Assembly: GCA_030141605.1 (NCBI GenBank)
Contig: JAQGDQ010000019.1
Span: forward strand, 870,001 to 934,000
Direction of reading: 5' to 3'
Source of the DNA: Tubiluchus corallicola
Lineage: Eukaryota; Priapulida; Priapulimorpha; Priapulimorphida; Tubiluchidae
DNA: 64,000 nt
The position numbers and the translations under genes were made by a program. The notes beneath the pieces were generated by a model that ran no database searches, was not told where the DNA came from, and saw only the letters and a program-made list of their open reading frames with translations. Each line of letters opens with the position of its first letter. Position 1 is the stretch's first letter. Below, piece after piece: positions 41,646-51,825 of the stretch.

Positions 41646-42071
41646 CTAAATATAAGACAGGAGGAAACCAATGAGAATACTGTAGTACTGCGTAGAAATT
41701 TTTAAATTAAGTTTGGAGTTCGATGTCTTGCGCAAAATTCCATTTGTAAGTAGCAGTGGCATGACAATCCCTATATATTGGGCGGTATATAATCTTTTGC
41801 TAAGAACGAGGAGTGAAAAAACGAGTACTAGTATACAACAATTTATTACACCAAAGTATTGCTCAGTCGATGGAGAATCTATCATGCCTTCAAAATTTGG
41901 TGTGAAAGCTTCGCACACGTCGCAAAGCGTGCAATCTTCAGGAGTATGATTGGAGCAGTGAGTTAGTGACTCGAAGAAAGCAAGATCCTTCAACACATTT
42001 TTCACGTGACTCACAAGCTTATCTGTTGAATACTGCTCAACGACATGTTTCTTTATTATCTTGGCGTCCAT
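41646..42071 (-). CDS. unknown Cys/His ORF with hydrophobic segment (repeat-borne)
   Basis: A 141-codon frame that I do not recognise. The N-terminal half (1-75) is polar, with HVVEQYS, KNVLKDLAFF and a Cys/His cluster (HCSNHTPEDCTLCDVCEAF, about 38-56) that could bind a metal. It is followed by EGMIDSPSTEQYFGV, then a hydrophobic stretch (INCCILVLVFSLLVL, about 76-90) able to span a membrane. Related sequence occurs at 7424-7956 and, broken and inverted, at 42075-42292. The similarity runs through DNA that is not open in the other copies, so this is probably a mobile or duplicated repeat; this copy merely has the longest open frame. Whether a protein is made is unknown. Confidence 0.4.
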   Translation of the reverse strand: MDAKIIKKHVVEQYSTDKLVSHVKNVLKDLAFFESLTHCSNHTPEDCTLCDVCEAFTPNFEGMIDSPSTEQYFGVINCCILVLVFSLLVLSKRLYTAQYIGIVMPLLLTNGILRKTSNSKLNLKISTQYYSILIGFLLSYI

Positions 42072-42074
42072 TCT

Positions 42075-42292
42075 GTCTTTCAGGATAGTTCCAGTATGTT
42101 TGGCGGAGTTGAGGTTTGATGAATTTACAACCCATTCAGTTTACTTGAAAAAATTAATTCAGAGTTTTCAAGTCACTGTTCTGATCATGTCTCTCAAGAT
42201 TGCAGGCTGTGCGAGATGCGGGTTTGGCTCTCGCACTAAACTTAGTGTGGACATGATAGATTCTCTCAACAATCCTTTAATGCTATAAATTC
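42075..42292 (+). pseudogene. broken, opposed copy of the same Cys/His ORF family
   Basis: On the + strand the words tcaagtcact, tgttctgatcat, caagattgcaggctgtgcga and gacatgatagattctctc align with the minus-strand ORF at 41646-42071. The frame shifts between CSDHVSQDCRLCE and VDMIDS, so the copy is dead. With its neighbour it forms a head-to-head pair, the same layout as at 7.42-7.96 kb. Confidence 0.65.
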
Positions 42293-43515
42293 TTCTGCAT
42301 TGTTACTCATTGTTTCGGCAACCCCCTAGCAAAAGTCATGTACCATCTTGTATATAGGGTGTCTCAAAAGTCACGTGATAACGTGGTATAGGTTTTTTGT
42401 AGGCTGTGTATGTTTGTAATTGTATCTTTATAATTGTTGTGTGCATTGTGTGGTTTGTAATTGAGATTACCCAATAAAATATCTTAAAATATCTATTACT
42501 GCATAGTAATGACAAGTCTTCTACTTTGAGAAAACTGAAGTGCATCCATTTGTATAGCTGTAACTGAAGACATTCCTTGTCTACAATCAGTAAGATTTTA
42601 AAATATTGTAAACAGAGTGTTTTTCCAAGTAGTAATAGGGTACAAAGATAGCTTGTATGCAGCAGTCGAGTCCATATGAGTGTTGTGGTTTTGCGAAACT
42701 CTAATTACACTCATCAATAACGGAACTTATGGAAGACACGCCAAATGAATGGTTTCACGTCACATCACGGTTCATAGCTATTATCGAATGTATGTTCAAG
42801 TTTTCTCTTACATATGTAAGCTATCATTTTGATCAATATCCTGCTGAACAGCCCTGTTTCGGCCGCTGTTTGACCACCTGCCTCTGCCGTGTGTATCGAT
42901 GTTTGTGTGTAAAATTCGATAAATGTCACTTAGCGGCTGTCTGTAGCGTGTAGAGTTATTTGCCTGCATTATTGGTGTACCCAGGCGTGATTTGTGGCTC
43001 AATGAGATCCTGGAAGCCAATCTAGAAAATTTGTTACACTGAGTATGTAGGCTTTTCGCTCGCCTCCACGACAAGCATTTACTTAGCTTATAGCGTTGCA
43101 TAAGAAAGTGGACCAGCTAGCTAGTGAGCAGCAGTTGATGCATCGGAATTGGTTTGCAGAACGCTTCTGGACTACATCACTTTAGGTCGTGTTAAATAAA
43201 ATGAAATTTTTTAAATGTGTGATAGCATTTTGCCAAAATTGATCTTATAAGGCATCTTTTAATTCGTGTGAGGCATAAAGCTTGCAATGCTGCGAAATAT
43301 TCACGTTGGCAGTACATCCAACTCATTGGTTCACTACACATCCTATGTCAAGCTACCTAGATGCATACAAATGCTTATTGTCTTAATTATTTATTATCTT
43401 AACATTTAGTTAATTATAGAAAGAACGCACAATTATTAAATTTTTAAAACAAATTTGATTGTCGTTAGATTGGTTGGTAAGATTGGATTGAATTATGGGG
43501 TGCTATAATCATATA

Positions 43516-43592
43516 GGCTTGTACGGTCTAGTGCTCATACATGGCGTTGGACTTATGTGCCGAAGATTTTTAGTTCAAATCCAAGTTCTATT
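43516..43592 (+). repeat. tRNA-derived SINE head
   Basis: An A-box-like GGTCTAGTG (43525-43533) and a near-perfect B box AGTTCAAATCC (43572-43582) stand at tRNA-like spacing, with an anticodon-loop-like GGACTTATG between. The downstream text (aagttctattcagac, then a T run) is typical of SINE bodies. Acceptor-stem pairing is poor, so a working tRNA is unlikely. Confidence 0.5.
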
Positions 43593-45679
43593 CAGACTTT
43601 TTTTACATTTCATTCTCTTCGATCAGGTTTGGTTTCACAAATTCAATAATTATGGATTTTTTCTACATATTTTTTGTCGTGTGTGACGTGAAAATTGTGA
43701 AATGTGGAACATCTGCCCAGCACTTCCGATGCTTCGACATAATTTGCCTTCTCCGGTCGTAGTTTTGTGAGTAACGATATTCGTCTGCTCGCCACTGTTG
43801 CAGTGTTCCTTGAATGTGTACGCTCCTTAATTTTGGCCGCTTAAAGCTGATGGACTTTGAAAGTTACAATGACAAGTATGGTAAATGTAGTCATCATAAT
43901 ATCATTAGAAATGATTAGAATAATCGATGAAACGTGCAGCGCGCTTTAATTATACGTCTCTTCTGTAAAACTCTAAAAACTCTTAAATGATAACCGTGTA
44001 ATTAATGTATTTGTATATATACTGTGTCAAACTTAGATTTGTTTTATTATCATTCGTCGTCTTTTCAATTGTATGTTTCTACTAAAATGCCATAGCGCAT
44101 TTTTTAGATTTATAATATTTTTATATTATAATATAATATATTTATTTTAGCGGCTCAAGCTTTTATTGAAAAACATGTAAGCCTACTGGGCAATTTGCTA
44201 CTGTTGACTTATTTATACGAATAGCTTTGAAATATTTAATGTATGAACTTCTGAACTTCTCACTAATTATTTATATACTTTTCTATTTAAAAAAATCATT
44301 TGCAATGGAATCGTAAATCTTATGCGATTTTAATCTGACTTATTTCTTGGCTGAATATATTCGACGTAAGACGATCATTATGATGCATTCATTTTATGAA
44401 TCATTCATGTACATTTTATGTGCATCATGCATCTTTTTCGCAACGGTCAACACAGTACTTTGATGGAACACTTTTTGTCGGTCAACATTTAAGTAAAAAC
44501 ACTTAAAAGAACATCTGTGCTATACTTAGTTTTATTCGTAATTCTCTCTATTTTGCGAAATTCTATGCTTCATGCATTCTATGCTGCAACTTCTGCTATT
44601 GCCGCCTCAAAAGTTACTACTACTGCTAGTTTTGTACGTTGCATTTGATTTTGTGATGCCCCGATGACAGTGAAGATGCCTCGGTTTTTCTTCACTCAAT
44701 AATCTACACATAAAATTTCAAACGGGCCTGGTGCAGAATTGACATTGCTGCACGGTAACGTAGTAAGGCAAGGTAATTATTTTCTCATCAACCCGGGAGT
44801 AGAATATTATGTGCTTCACTGACAAGCCCGGTGCACGTTTTACTGCTGTTTTAATTATCCCTCATATTAAACTTTAACTGGATAGCTTAGATTCACCACT
44901 TTCCTGTAAGATTGTGATGCCCTCTCCGGCTTTACTTGTATAAAACTTGAATGAGCTAGCTAAATTAACCAAACGGCTTCATGGCTGTAAATTCTGTCCA
45001 AATATGCTCTGTGCAATCAAGCGAGCTAAACAAGATGAACTAGCTGAAGCAGCAGGGCGAAAGCAACATGACAGATGTATGCTCGTAGTAAAAAATTTCT
45101 CTTTGAGGTGCAACTGAGCAATAAACAAAGCAAACGGAGTTCACTGAGCAGAAACAAAGCGGGTGCAGAGATTTTGGATTATTTTTAATTTGCGTCTGTT
45201 TGTGGAGGGGTCTGAAGGCCATTAAGAAACCTTAGCAACAAATAGGCACAGATGCTCGGTACGTCTGATCGTAAGAGACTGAGGACGCCCTCCGGTGTGA
45301 CTGCCTGATAACTAAAGCTGCAAACTGCAGTTTATTTGAGAGTTGACGAGGAGAAATGATTTTCACTCGTATGTCAGTCGAAACTTTTAGATAACTAGTT
45401 AAGAAAGGCAAATGTGATATATAAAAATATCATTTACGTTTTAGGCAATGTTTCTCTACATGCTAGTAGGTTACATTGAGGATCTCACTTTTGAACTCGT
45501 ATTTATCAGTTTTATGTGTTTTATATGGCCGCGAGTCTGAATTATTAATTAACTTAACATGCGTTAAAAATTCGTAATTAGTTTTAGTTAATACAGTTTT
45601 GCAGCTGTTTGTTGTCTAATTAAGTACGCATGTGATACGTGGCGAGCAACAACAGATTTAAGGTAAAGAACAAATCAAG

Positions 45680-45755
45680 CTGGATTCGAACCCGTGACTG
45701 TACAAATGTAGCGGATTAATTATTAATAAAAGGCTTATAATAAAATCTTGTCTCT
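45680..45755 (-). repeat. tRNA-like B box (SINE fragment)
   Basis: The minus strand reads GGGTTCGAATCC (45693 to 45682), a perfect RNA polymerase III B box with T-arm context (cagtcacGGGTTCGAATCCa). No matching A box was found at the right distance, so this is read as a partial tRNA-derived element. Confidence 0.5.
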
Positions 45756-46773
45756 TTGGAAGCCAAGCTCCCATCACTGCCAATCTGATAATTATTTAAA
45801 GGCCTAATGAGAGGGACCTAAATAATACATGTTCTGTGCTGTATTATCTGACAGTGTGTGTCAAGTAAATGAGTAAAGGTGTTTGTGTAAATATATAATA
45901 GTTTAAGTGTCTGTTTTTATGTTTTTCTGCTGCAATAAAATAATACTCTAATAATATGTTGAAAATTGATTTTATGCAGTGTACTTATATAGTCAATTAA
46001 TTAACGCCTGAAAAATGCCCATTCGAAATTGGAATGAATATTGAAACAAATGTTATCCAAGTCACAGCAGGATTTTTAAACCACTTTTACAGAAAATAAA
46101 TAAATACAAATTCGCGAAAATTAAAAACATGAAAAACAAAAAGATTGCAATCTGATTTAACTTTTCAACGCTGTGATCGGTAGTTTAGCAGTTGTCAATG
46201 AATGTTGTGAGAAGACATACTGCTTGCTCGGGTATAGTGTGGCAGTCCCTGACGGAAAAATCGATTCTACCGATGAGCATGATAATAAGAGGCCGAGCAG
46301 TTAGTAGTCCAAAAGAAGCCGGTTACTACTAGTATTACTTGTTATGGAAAACCTATGCGTAAGTTTGCATTTTAATTTTATAAGCGCTCTTCATTTTTAA
46401 TCATTTTTGAAAAAACCTGTTGTTCGCACTCTCAGCTTGTACTTGTAGGCCTATGGGTAAAGCCACTTTCTGTAGTTGACTTTTAGTAGCTTACGTGAAC
46501 TCTAAGAAAATGACCAGGTCTCCAAAACTGACCTCCAAAGAAACAGCAATGTTTCGAGGTAGATTTTGTAAAACGTTGGGCTAATGAACGTGCATGTGCG
46601 TGTAGTTTCTGTCTGTTGTGCTGTCAGTTTGACTGTCTATGAACCTGTGCGCGTGTAACATGTATATGTCCATCCTGCTTGACTCACAACACACAAATCA
46701 GTAATGCCAATTAACCAGCAGGGTTCCGTCTCACAGTGACCAATTAGGCACTTCTTTAACTGGCTAGTTGTTC

Positions 46774-47207
46774 CAGTGCTTCAAAAGCTACTCACAAACG
46801 GATATGTTTAAACATGCCAAATATACTGCGAAAGAACGTGTATGTATACTTACTTGGGCATTATTCTTACTTGAGCAAAAAGGAGACAAATGCTGCCGAT
46901 GAACAAAGATACGGGCGACTTCGTGGAAAAAATCGTGCTATCTTTTCCAAGGAGTTGCCCTTCTATTTTTAAGATATAAAATACAACTACTTTGGAAAAG
47001 ACAGCACGATTTTCATTAACTTTTTAACGTTTCAGATTTTCATAAGGTCTCCCGCATGTTTGTTCCATCGGCAACATTTGTTTCTTTTTTGTCTAAGTAA
47101 GAATGTAATCATGTATACACTTGCTTTCGCGGTATATTTGGCATGTTTAAGCATGCATATCCGGGAAGCGCATTTGCCACACTGTTTGTGAGTAGTTTTT
47201 GAGGCAC
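46774..47207. mobile_element. long imperfect hairpin / foldback element
   Basis: The left arm 46774-46957 (CAGTGCTTCAAAAGCTACTC, CAAAC...) is matched in reverse complement by the right arm 46984-47207 (...GTTTG TGAGTAGTTTTTGAGGCACC). Shared inner blocks include AAACATGCCAAATATAC, ACAAATG-TGCCGATG and TCTTTTCCAA. The loop is about 26 bp. Arms differ by substitutions and a roughly 35 bp indel. No ORF. The size and palindromic form fit a MITE or foldback element. No clear target duplication could be seen. Confidence 0.75.
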
Positions 47208-47859
47208 CAATGATATATTATATCATTGTATGTATATAGAATGTGTTAGTGCTTACGTAGGTTTTTGTATATTGATCATGCATGCGTTTTGCGTGTATTT
47301 TTGAACTTATAAATAGATATAACCCAAAACGTTCTCAGTAGCCGAGATTCAGATTTGTTTCGCTACCAAACAAGATTTTCATTGAAGGGTTCAAGTTGCA
47401 TAATAAAGTTTTAAATTGAGTATCTTTGATCCCAAAGATATCTATAATTTTAATTTTACAACAATTTGCTGCAACGTACTTTTCATTGCACGGTAGTCTT
47501 TTTTCTTTGAAGACCTGTCAGCTAATTCAGTATCACTAAATTGATATTGTTTCTTTGAATTTACACAATACGATTTTTACCTAGTGCACTGAGAATGGAA
47601 TACTGATTTAAAACGGCCAAACTAGCTAGATCTGCATTGGCTTTCAAGCAGTCAGTCAATAAGTATGAGAGTTTGCTGGTATTCTTAAGTCCAGACGTAA
47701 GGCTTTTCGAAACTTTACACTAAATAGTAAATTACGATTCTTGTCAGACATTACGTGTACTGTGCAACCGTACAATCATCAACAACAATATGATATAGAC
47801 CGACGGAGCAGTACTTGCTTATTATTTGCAGATCTAAGAAAGCACAATAAGGAGTTCAC

Positions 47860-48960
47860 AGCTTTAACAAATTCATTTCTTCATCGAAGTTCATCCGTGC
47901 TTTGGCCGAGATTGTAAAATAGGCAGTGGCCTAAATGAACAATACTATTATGCCACTTCAAATTGACGCCATTAATCTTTACTAGAAGAATTTCTCTATC
48001 ACTACACCGTCCAAATATAATTCTCTTGGACTTCTCAGCATTAAAACACATGTGATGACATGACACAAATTTTAAGCATTCCTTCTAGACCGACAAAGAA
48101 AGGAAAAGCAGTACCCCAGAGCACCAGAAAATTCATTCAGCAAGTAGCATCCATACTTAGATTTCTTTAACAAATTGACAAATCATTGACATAGACAGCA
48201 AAGAGAACACCAGACAGTGCAGCGCCCTGTCTAATACCACCCGTAGCATTAAATTTGTAAGATTTGTCGCAATTCCATTTACACAAATATCTGGGTTTAT
48301 CATAGTGTCGAGTAAGAGCGATATAACAGATTCGGGTAGTGTACACTCATTTTGTAGCTTAAACATGAAGGTTTCATTTTAACACCATCAAATGCTTTCG
48401 AATAGTTCAATATGCAGCATTACACTGGTGTCTTTTTATCCATGTATAACCGACGGTATCTTTAAGCAACAAGCTGCACAGATCAGTTGAACTATTTCTT
48501 TTTATATGCAAATTGTAATTCCAAACCAATTAGATCATCCTAAATTTGTTTACTGTTACCCAGTCAATAAATTTTACAATGCATGATATTGGTGCAGCAG
48601 TTTTCATGTTGCGATTCGTATGCGGGTCCTTCACCTAAGGAATAACAATGCTCGTACAACAGTGGCCGAGGGCAGTAACAGTGCCTAAACATTGCATTGA
48701 TTAGAATAGTTATATGATGACATAGTAAACTAGAGCTATTTATAATATGGTATCTTTAATCCAAGTGGCCCAACGCTCTTACCACGTCACAATCTTTTTA
48801 CAGCAGATTTAATCTCATTTAATGTTATGTGAGTTGTAGCTATATGATCTTTCAAGGATTCCTGTTGTAAACCTGATCAGCTCAGTTTTGCTCGTAACTA
48901 TACTATTAAATAATTCATCGTAGTTGTTTGCAAAATAATTTGCAATTTCTGTACGGTCTG
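47860..48960 (-). mobile_element. decayed LINE reverse transcriptase
   Basis: In shifting minus-strand frames one meets, from 48950 leftwards, an N-terminal RT region (NSIVTSKTELI...), the SKAFD-like region near 48400 (FDGVK), the finger/palm segment NATGGIRQGAALSGVLFAVY followed by VNDLS (about 48262-48190), and the later FNAEKSKRIIFGR and INGVNLKWHNSIVHLGH (about 48045-47915). These are in the right order for a non-LTR retrotransposon RT. Frameshifts and stops break it repeatedly, and the YADD region is not readable, so it is dead. Exact clade not assigned. Confidence 0.8.
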
Positions 48961-49199
48961 TTTTCCGTGAATGCTGTTTGCAACAGTTTTATTTATATTA
49001 CATTTTTTAATTTCAGCCTAAAGCGGTCTTTGGTTATTGACAGAGATACTTTCAGTTTTAGCTATTTTCTGATTACGTATCAAATTTTGATCACGCTTAA
49101 CCTGTCTAATTTCAAGATGGTATAAACTACGTGTGTTCCGGTGTATTTCTGCAATGGCACCATGTCTCGGTCTATTATTATCAGTACTATTATTATCTA

Positions 49200-50490
49200 T
49201 TAATATTCAGTACTACATGTGAAAACAAACTGAAATGCAGTAGGTCCTATTATTGACGGTATCGTAATGGGCAGTAATGTTAAATCTCTTTGGCATGGGG
49301 GGGGGTATTGTTTCCGCGAAGAGCTTTCAGTATTTGTGTATGACCACTATAATGATAATGATTCATTATCAAGTACTCTCATGTGATCTTCAGTAAAGAT
49401 GCCATTAAGTAGTCAAGTTACTTTTATTAATTTCTTGCTGCCTGGGTTTAAGACACAAATGAGTGTTCTGCCAGGAACAGCACTTTTGGACATTCGCCAT
49501 ATTCCATAATATAGAATATGATATTGGGAGTATTACCATTTAAGGTATTTGGTAGTAGGACCACTATCATCTAAGTGCTTTTTGAGTGTCTAAGTATGAG
49601 GTCACGTATAAGGTCATTCACTGGGTGTCAGAATCATTATTTGAAGTGCATCACCGTCTAACGTATTCACCTGACGATCGAAGTGCGACTATGTAAAGTA
49701 CTAATCGAGTATGACCATAATTATTTTTTGCCCTTTCAAGGGTCTTGCTGAGTGATCACTATCATCTAACGTCTTAACGAGTGTAAGCACGTGAACTATA
49801 ATTATCTAGAAATGCTTATAAAATGAACGATAATTAACTTGTTTTTTTAAGAAACTTATAACATTTGAGATGAATTTTAACAGATAATAAAATCATTAGT
49901 ATGCTAATTTTTATTTAGTCGCCACATTTGCAAGCTGAAATCCAACATTATTGGCTAATTGCTGTGGTGAGACCAGAAATCAGCTAATTACCGGAAATGA
50001 TCATTTAAGGTGAGACACAGTAAATCAAAAGAGGTATTTTGCCCCACTCGAACGTGTGATGTCCTCTGTCAACGAGAAAAATAACCGTAGACATTATGGT
50101 AGATAAAACTGTCCGGAATCAATTTTCCCAAATCATCATCCACTTACTAACTAACCAGATCGACGCTGCATACACTGTTGCCATTCTTTTGCTATTCCCC
50201 ACAACAGGTGGGTGATTTAACAAATGAATGAGTACGTGCGTACACGGTACAAGCTTAAAAATTTCTTTTTAATCGGTCAGCTCTTTTTGATTGTACTAAT
50301 ATGGTATTTGCTTATGTTATCAGAGTCCATTTTCTCTAAAAGAATGTGGCAAGGTTGTCATATTCTGCGCATTTACGCTTGCGTAGTTTCTCCTTATAAA
50401 ATTTGCAAGTATTTGCCTTGTGTGTGATATTGACTATAATGGCACTTTAAATTATTGTAAACTTGACCGTGACTGCCCACACCCATTTTG
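49200..50490. other. non-coding stretch, weak repeats
   Basis: Phrases like 'accactatcatctaa(c/g)t' followed by 'gagtgt' recur near 49560 and 49758, a faint degenerate repeat. No gene recognised. Confidence 0.35.
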
Positions 50491-50503
50491 CAGATAATCC
50501 CCC

Positions 50504-51007
50504 GTTTCGTCAGTTATCTTTTCGCCGTCTACCTTTTCGCCAGTCTACGTTTTAGCCAGTCTACGTTTTCGCCAGTCTACGTTTTCGCCAGTCTGCTTTT
50601 TCGCCAGTCTAATTTTTCGTCAGTCCACTTTTCGCCAGTCTACGGTTTAGCCAGTCTACTTTTTCGCCAGTCTAATTTTTCGTCAGTCCACTTTTCGTCA
50701 GTCTACGGTTTAGCCAGTCTACTTTTTCGCCAGTCTACTTTTCGTCAGTCTAATTCTTCGTCAGTCCACTTTTCGTCAGTCTACGGTTTAACCAGTCTAC
50801 TTTTTCCCCAGTCTACCATTTCGCCAGTCTACTTTTTCGTCAGTCTACGTTTTAGCCAGTCTACGTTTTCGCCAGTCTACCTTTTTGCCAGTCTGCTTTT
50901 TCGCCAGTCTAATTTTTCGTTAGTCCACTTTTCGCCAGTCTACGGTTTAGCCAGTCTACTTTTTCGCCAGTCTACTTTTCGTCAGTCTATCTTTTCGCTA
51001 GTCGCCA
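50504..51007 (+). repeat. minisatellite, 15-16 bp unit, forward orientation
   Basis: About 33 units of consensus TTTTCGCCAGTCTAC (15 bp, or 16 with an extra T), with GCC/GTC and TAC/TCC variants and larger periodicity of whole blocks (for example 50590-50660 against 50890-50960). The unit lacks a stop in all three + frames (FSPVY, FRQST, FASLL), which explains the 180-codon open frame here; I do not treat that as a gene. Confidence 0.95.
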
Positions 51008-51297
51008 TTGCCAAATGGGTATCGGCATAATTGATATATGCTTGTAATTTGCAAATCGAATGCAAATCGGTAAAGTATATTTTGGGGTTGTCTTGACGAA
51101 CATTAGTATTTTGAGAACACTCACAAAACACATGATTCTCACTTTGTATTGCACTATTTCTATTATCAACTGGCTAAAAAGACAAAATGGCGAAGTGTTC
51201 TACAATTTAAAAACTTGCTGCGCTATCTAGCCTACTATTTATCGCCATTTTTTTGGCTAAGCGAAACAATTTTAGCTTAGTTTACCTGATACTACGT

Positions 51298-51650
51298 TTT
51301 ATGGCCAATCGAATGATGTATTATACACCCTTGTACAACTTATCCTTTTTGCACAGCGTTTAAAGGAAACCAGTTCGATACCTCTTATATGTATGGTACC
51401 GACATGGGTCCAGAAAAACGGCCGTAGCGTGGCAGGCCTGTGGAGGTGCCGGCTGTGTGCACAGTTGGATAGGGAATTGCCAGGATAATCACCACTGGGT
51501 AGGATAATTGTCAGGATAATCACCAATAAACGAAACGCTTCGTTTCACTGCGAATCCAATGATATATGGCACGCCTCTGTAGAGCTTAAATCCTCCGTTC
51601 ACAAAGCGTTTAAATGAAACCATGTCGATACCTAATAGTTAATGGTGACT
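51298..51650 (+). repeat. diverged 110 bp duplication in the minisatellite spacer
   Basis: Sequence 51298-51409 (ttatggccaatcgaatgatg...gcgtttaaaggaaacc...tcgatacct) is repeated in diverged form at 51540-51650 (ttcactgcgaatccaatgat...gcgtttaaatgaaacc...tcgatacct). Between them aggataatcacca occurs twice. No coding potential seen. Confidence 0.75.
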
Positions 51651-51689
51651 TATAGGTCAGTTAAGTTTTCGGTGTTAGTCGCGATAAAC

Positions 51690-51825
51690 AGGCGAAAAGA
51701 TACACTGACGAAAAGGTAGACTGGCGAAAAGATGCACTGGCAAAAGGATTGACTGGCAAAAATATAGACTTTCGAAAAAGTAGACTGGCGAAAAGGTAGA
51801 CTGGCGAATTGTAGACTGGCGAAAC
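51690..51825 (-). repeat. same minisatellite, inverted orientation
   Basis: About nine units of the reverse complement of the 50504-51007 unit (gtagactggcgaaaa), more diverged toward the left. Together with the forward array it gives an inverted-repeat layout around a spacer of about 680 bp. Confidence 0.92.

Noticed and set aside
42350-43101. Possible DNA transposon starting at GGGTGTCTCAAAAGTCACGT, with a 97-codon minus frame at 42808-43101
   Set aside because: The opening resembles some transposon ends, but no matching second end and no transposase motif could be identified.
50488-51030. 180-codon repeat protein
   Set aside because: It is explained by a stop-free minisatellite unit; there is no domain, splice or start context.
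50504-51825. CRISPR-like repeat array
   Set aside because: Units are contiguous with no unique spacers, and the genome is eukaryotic.
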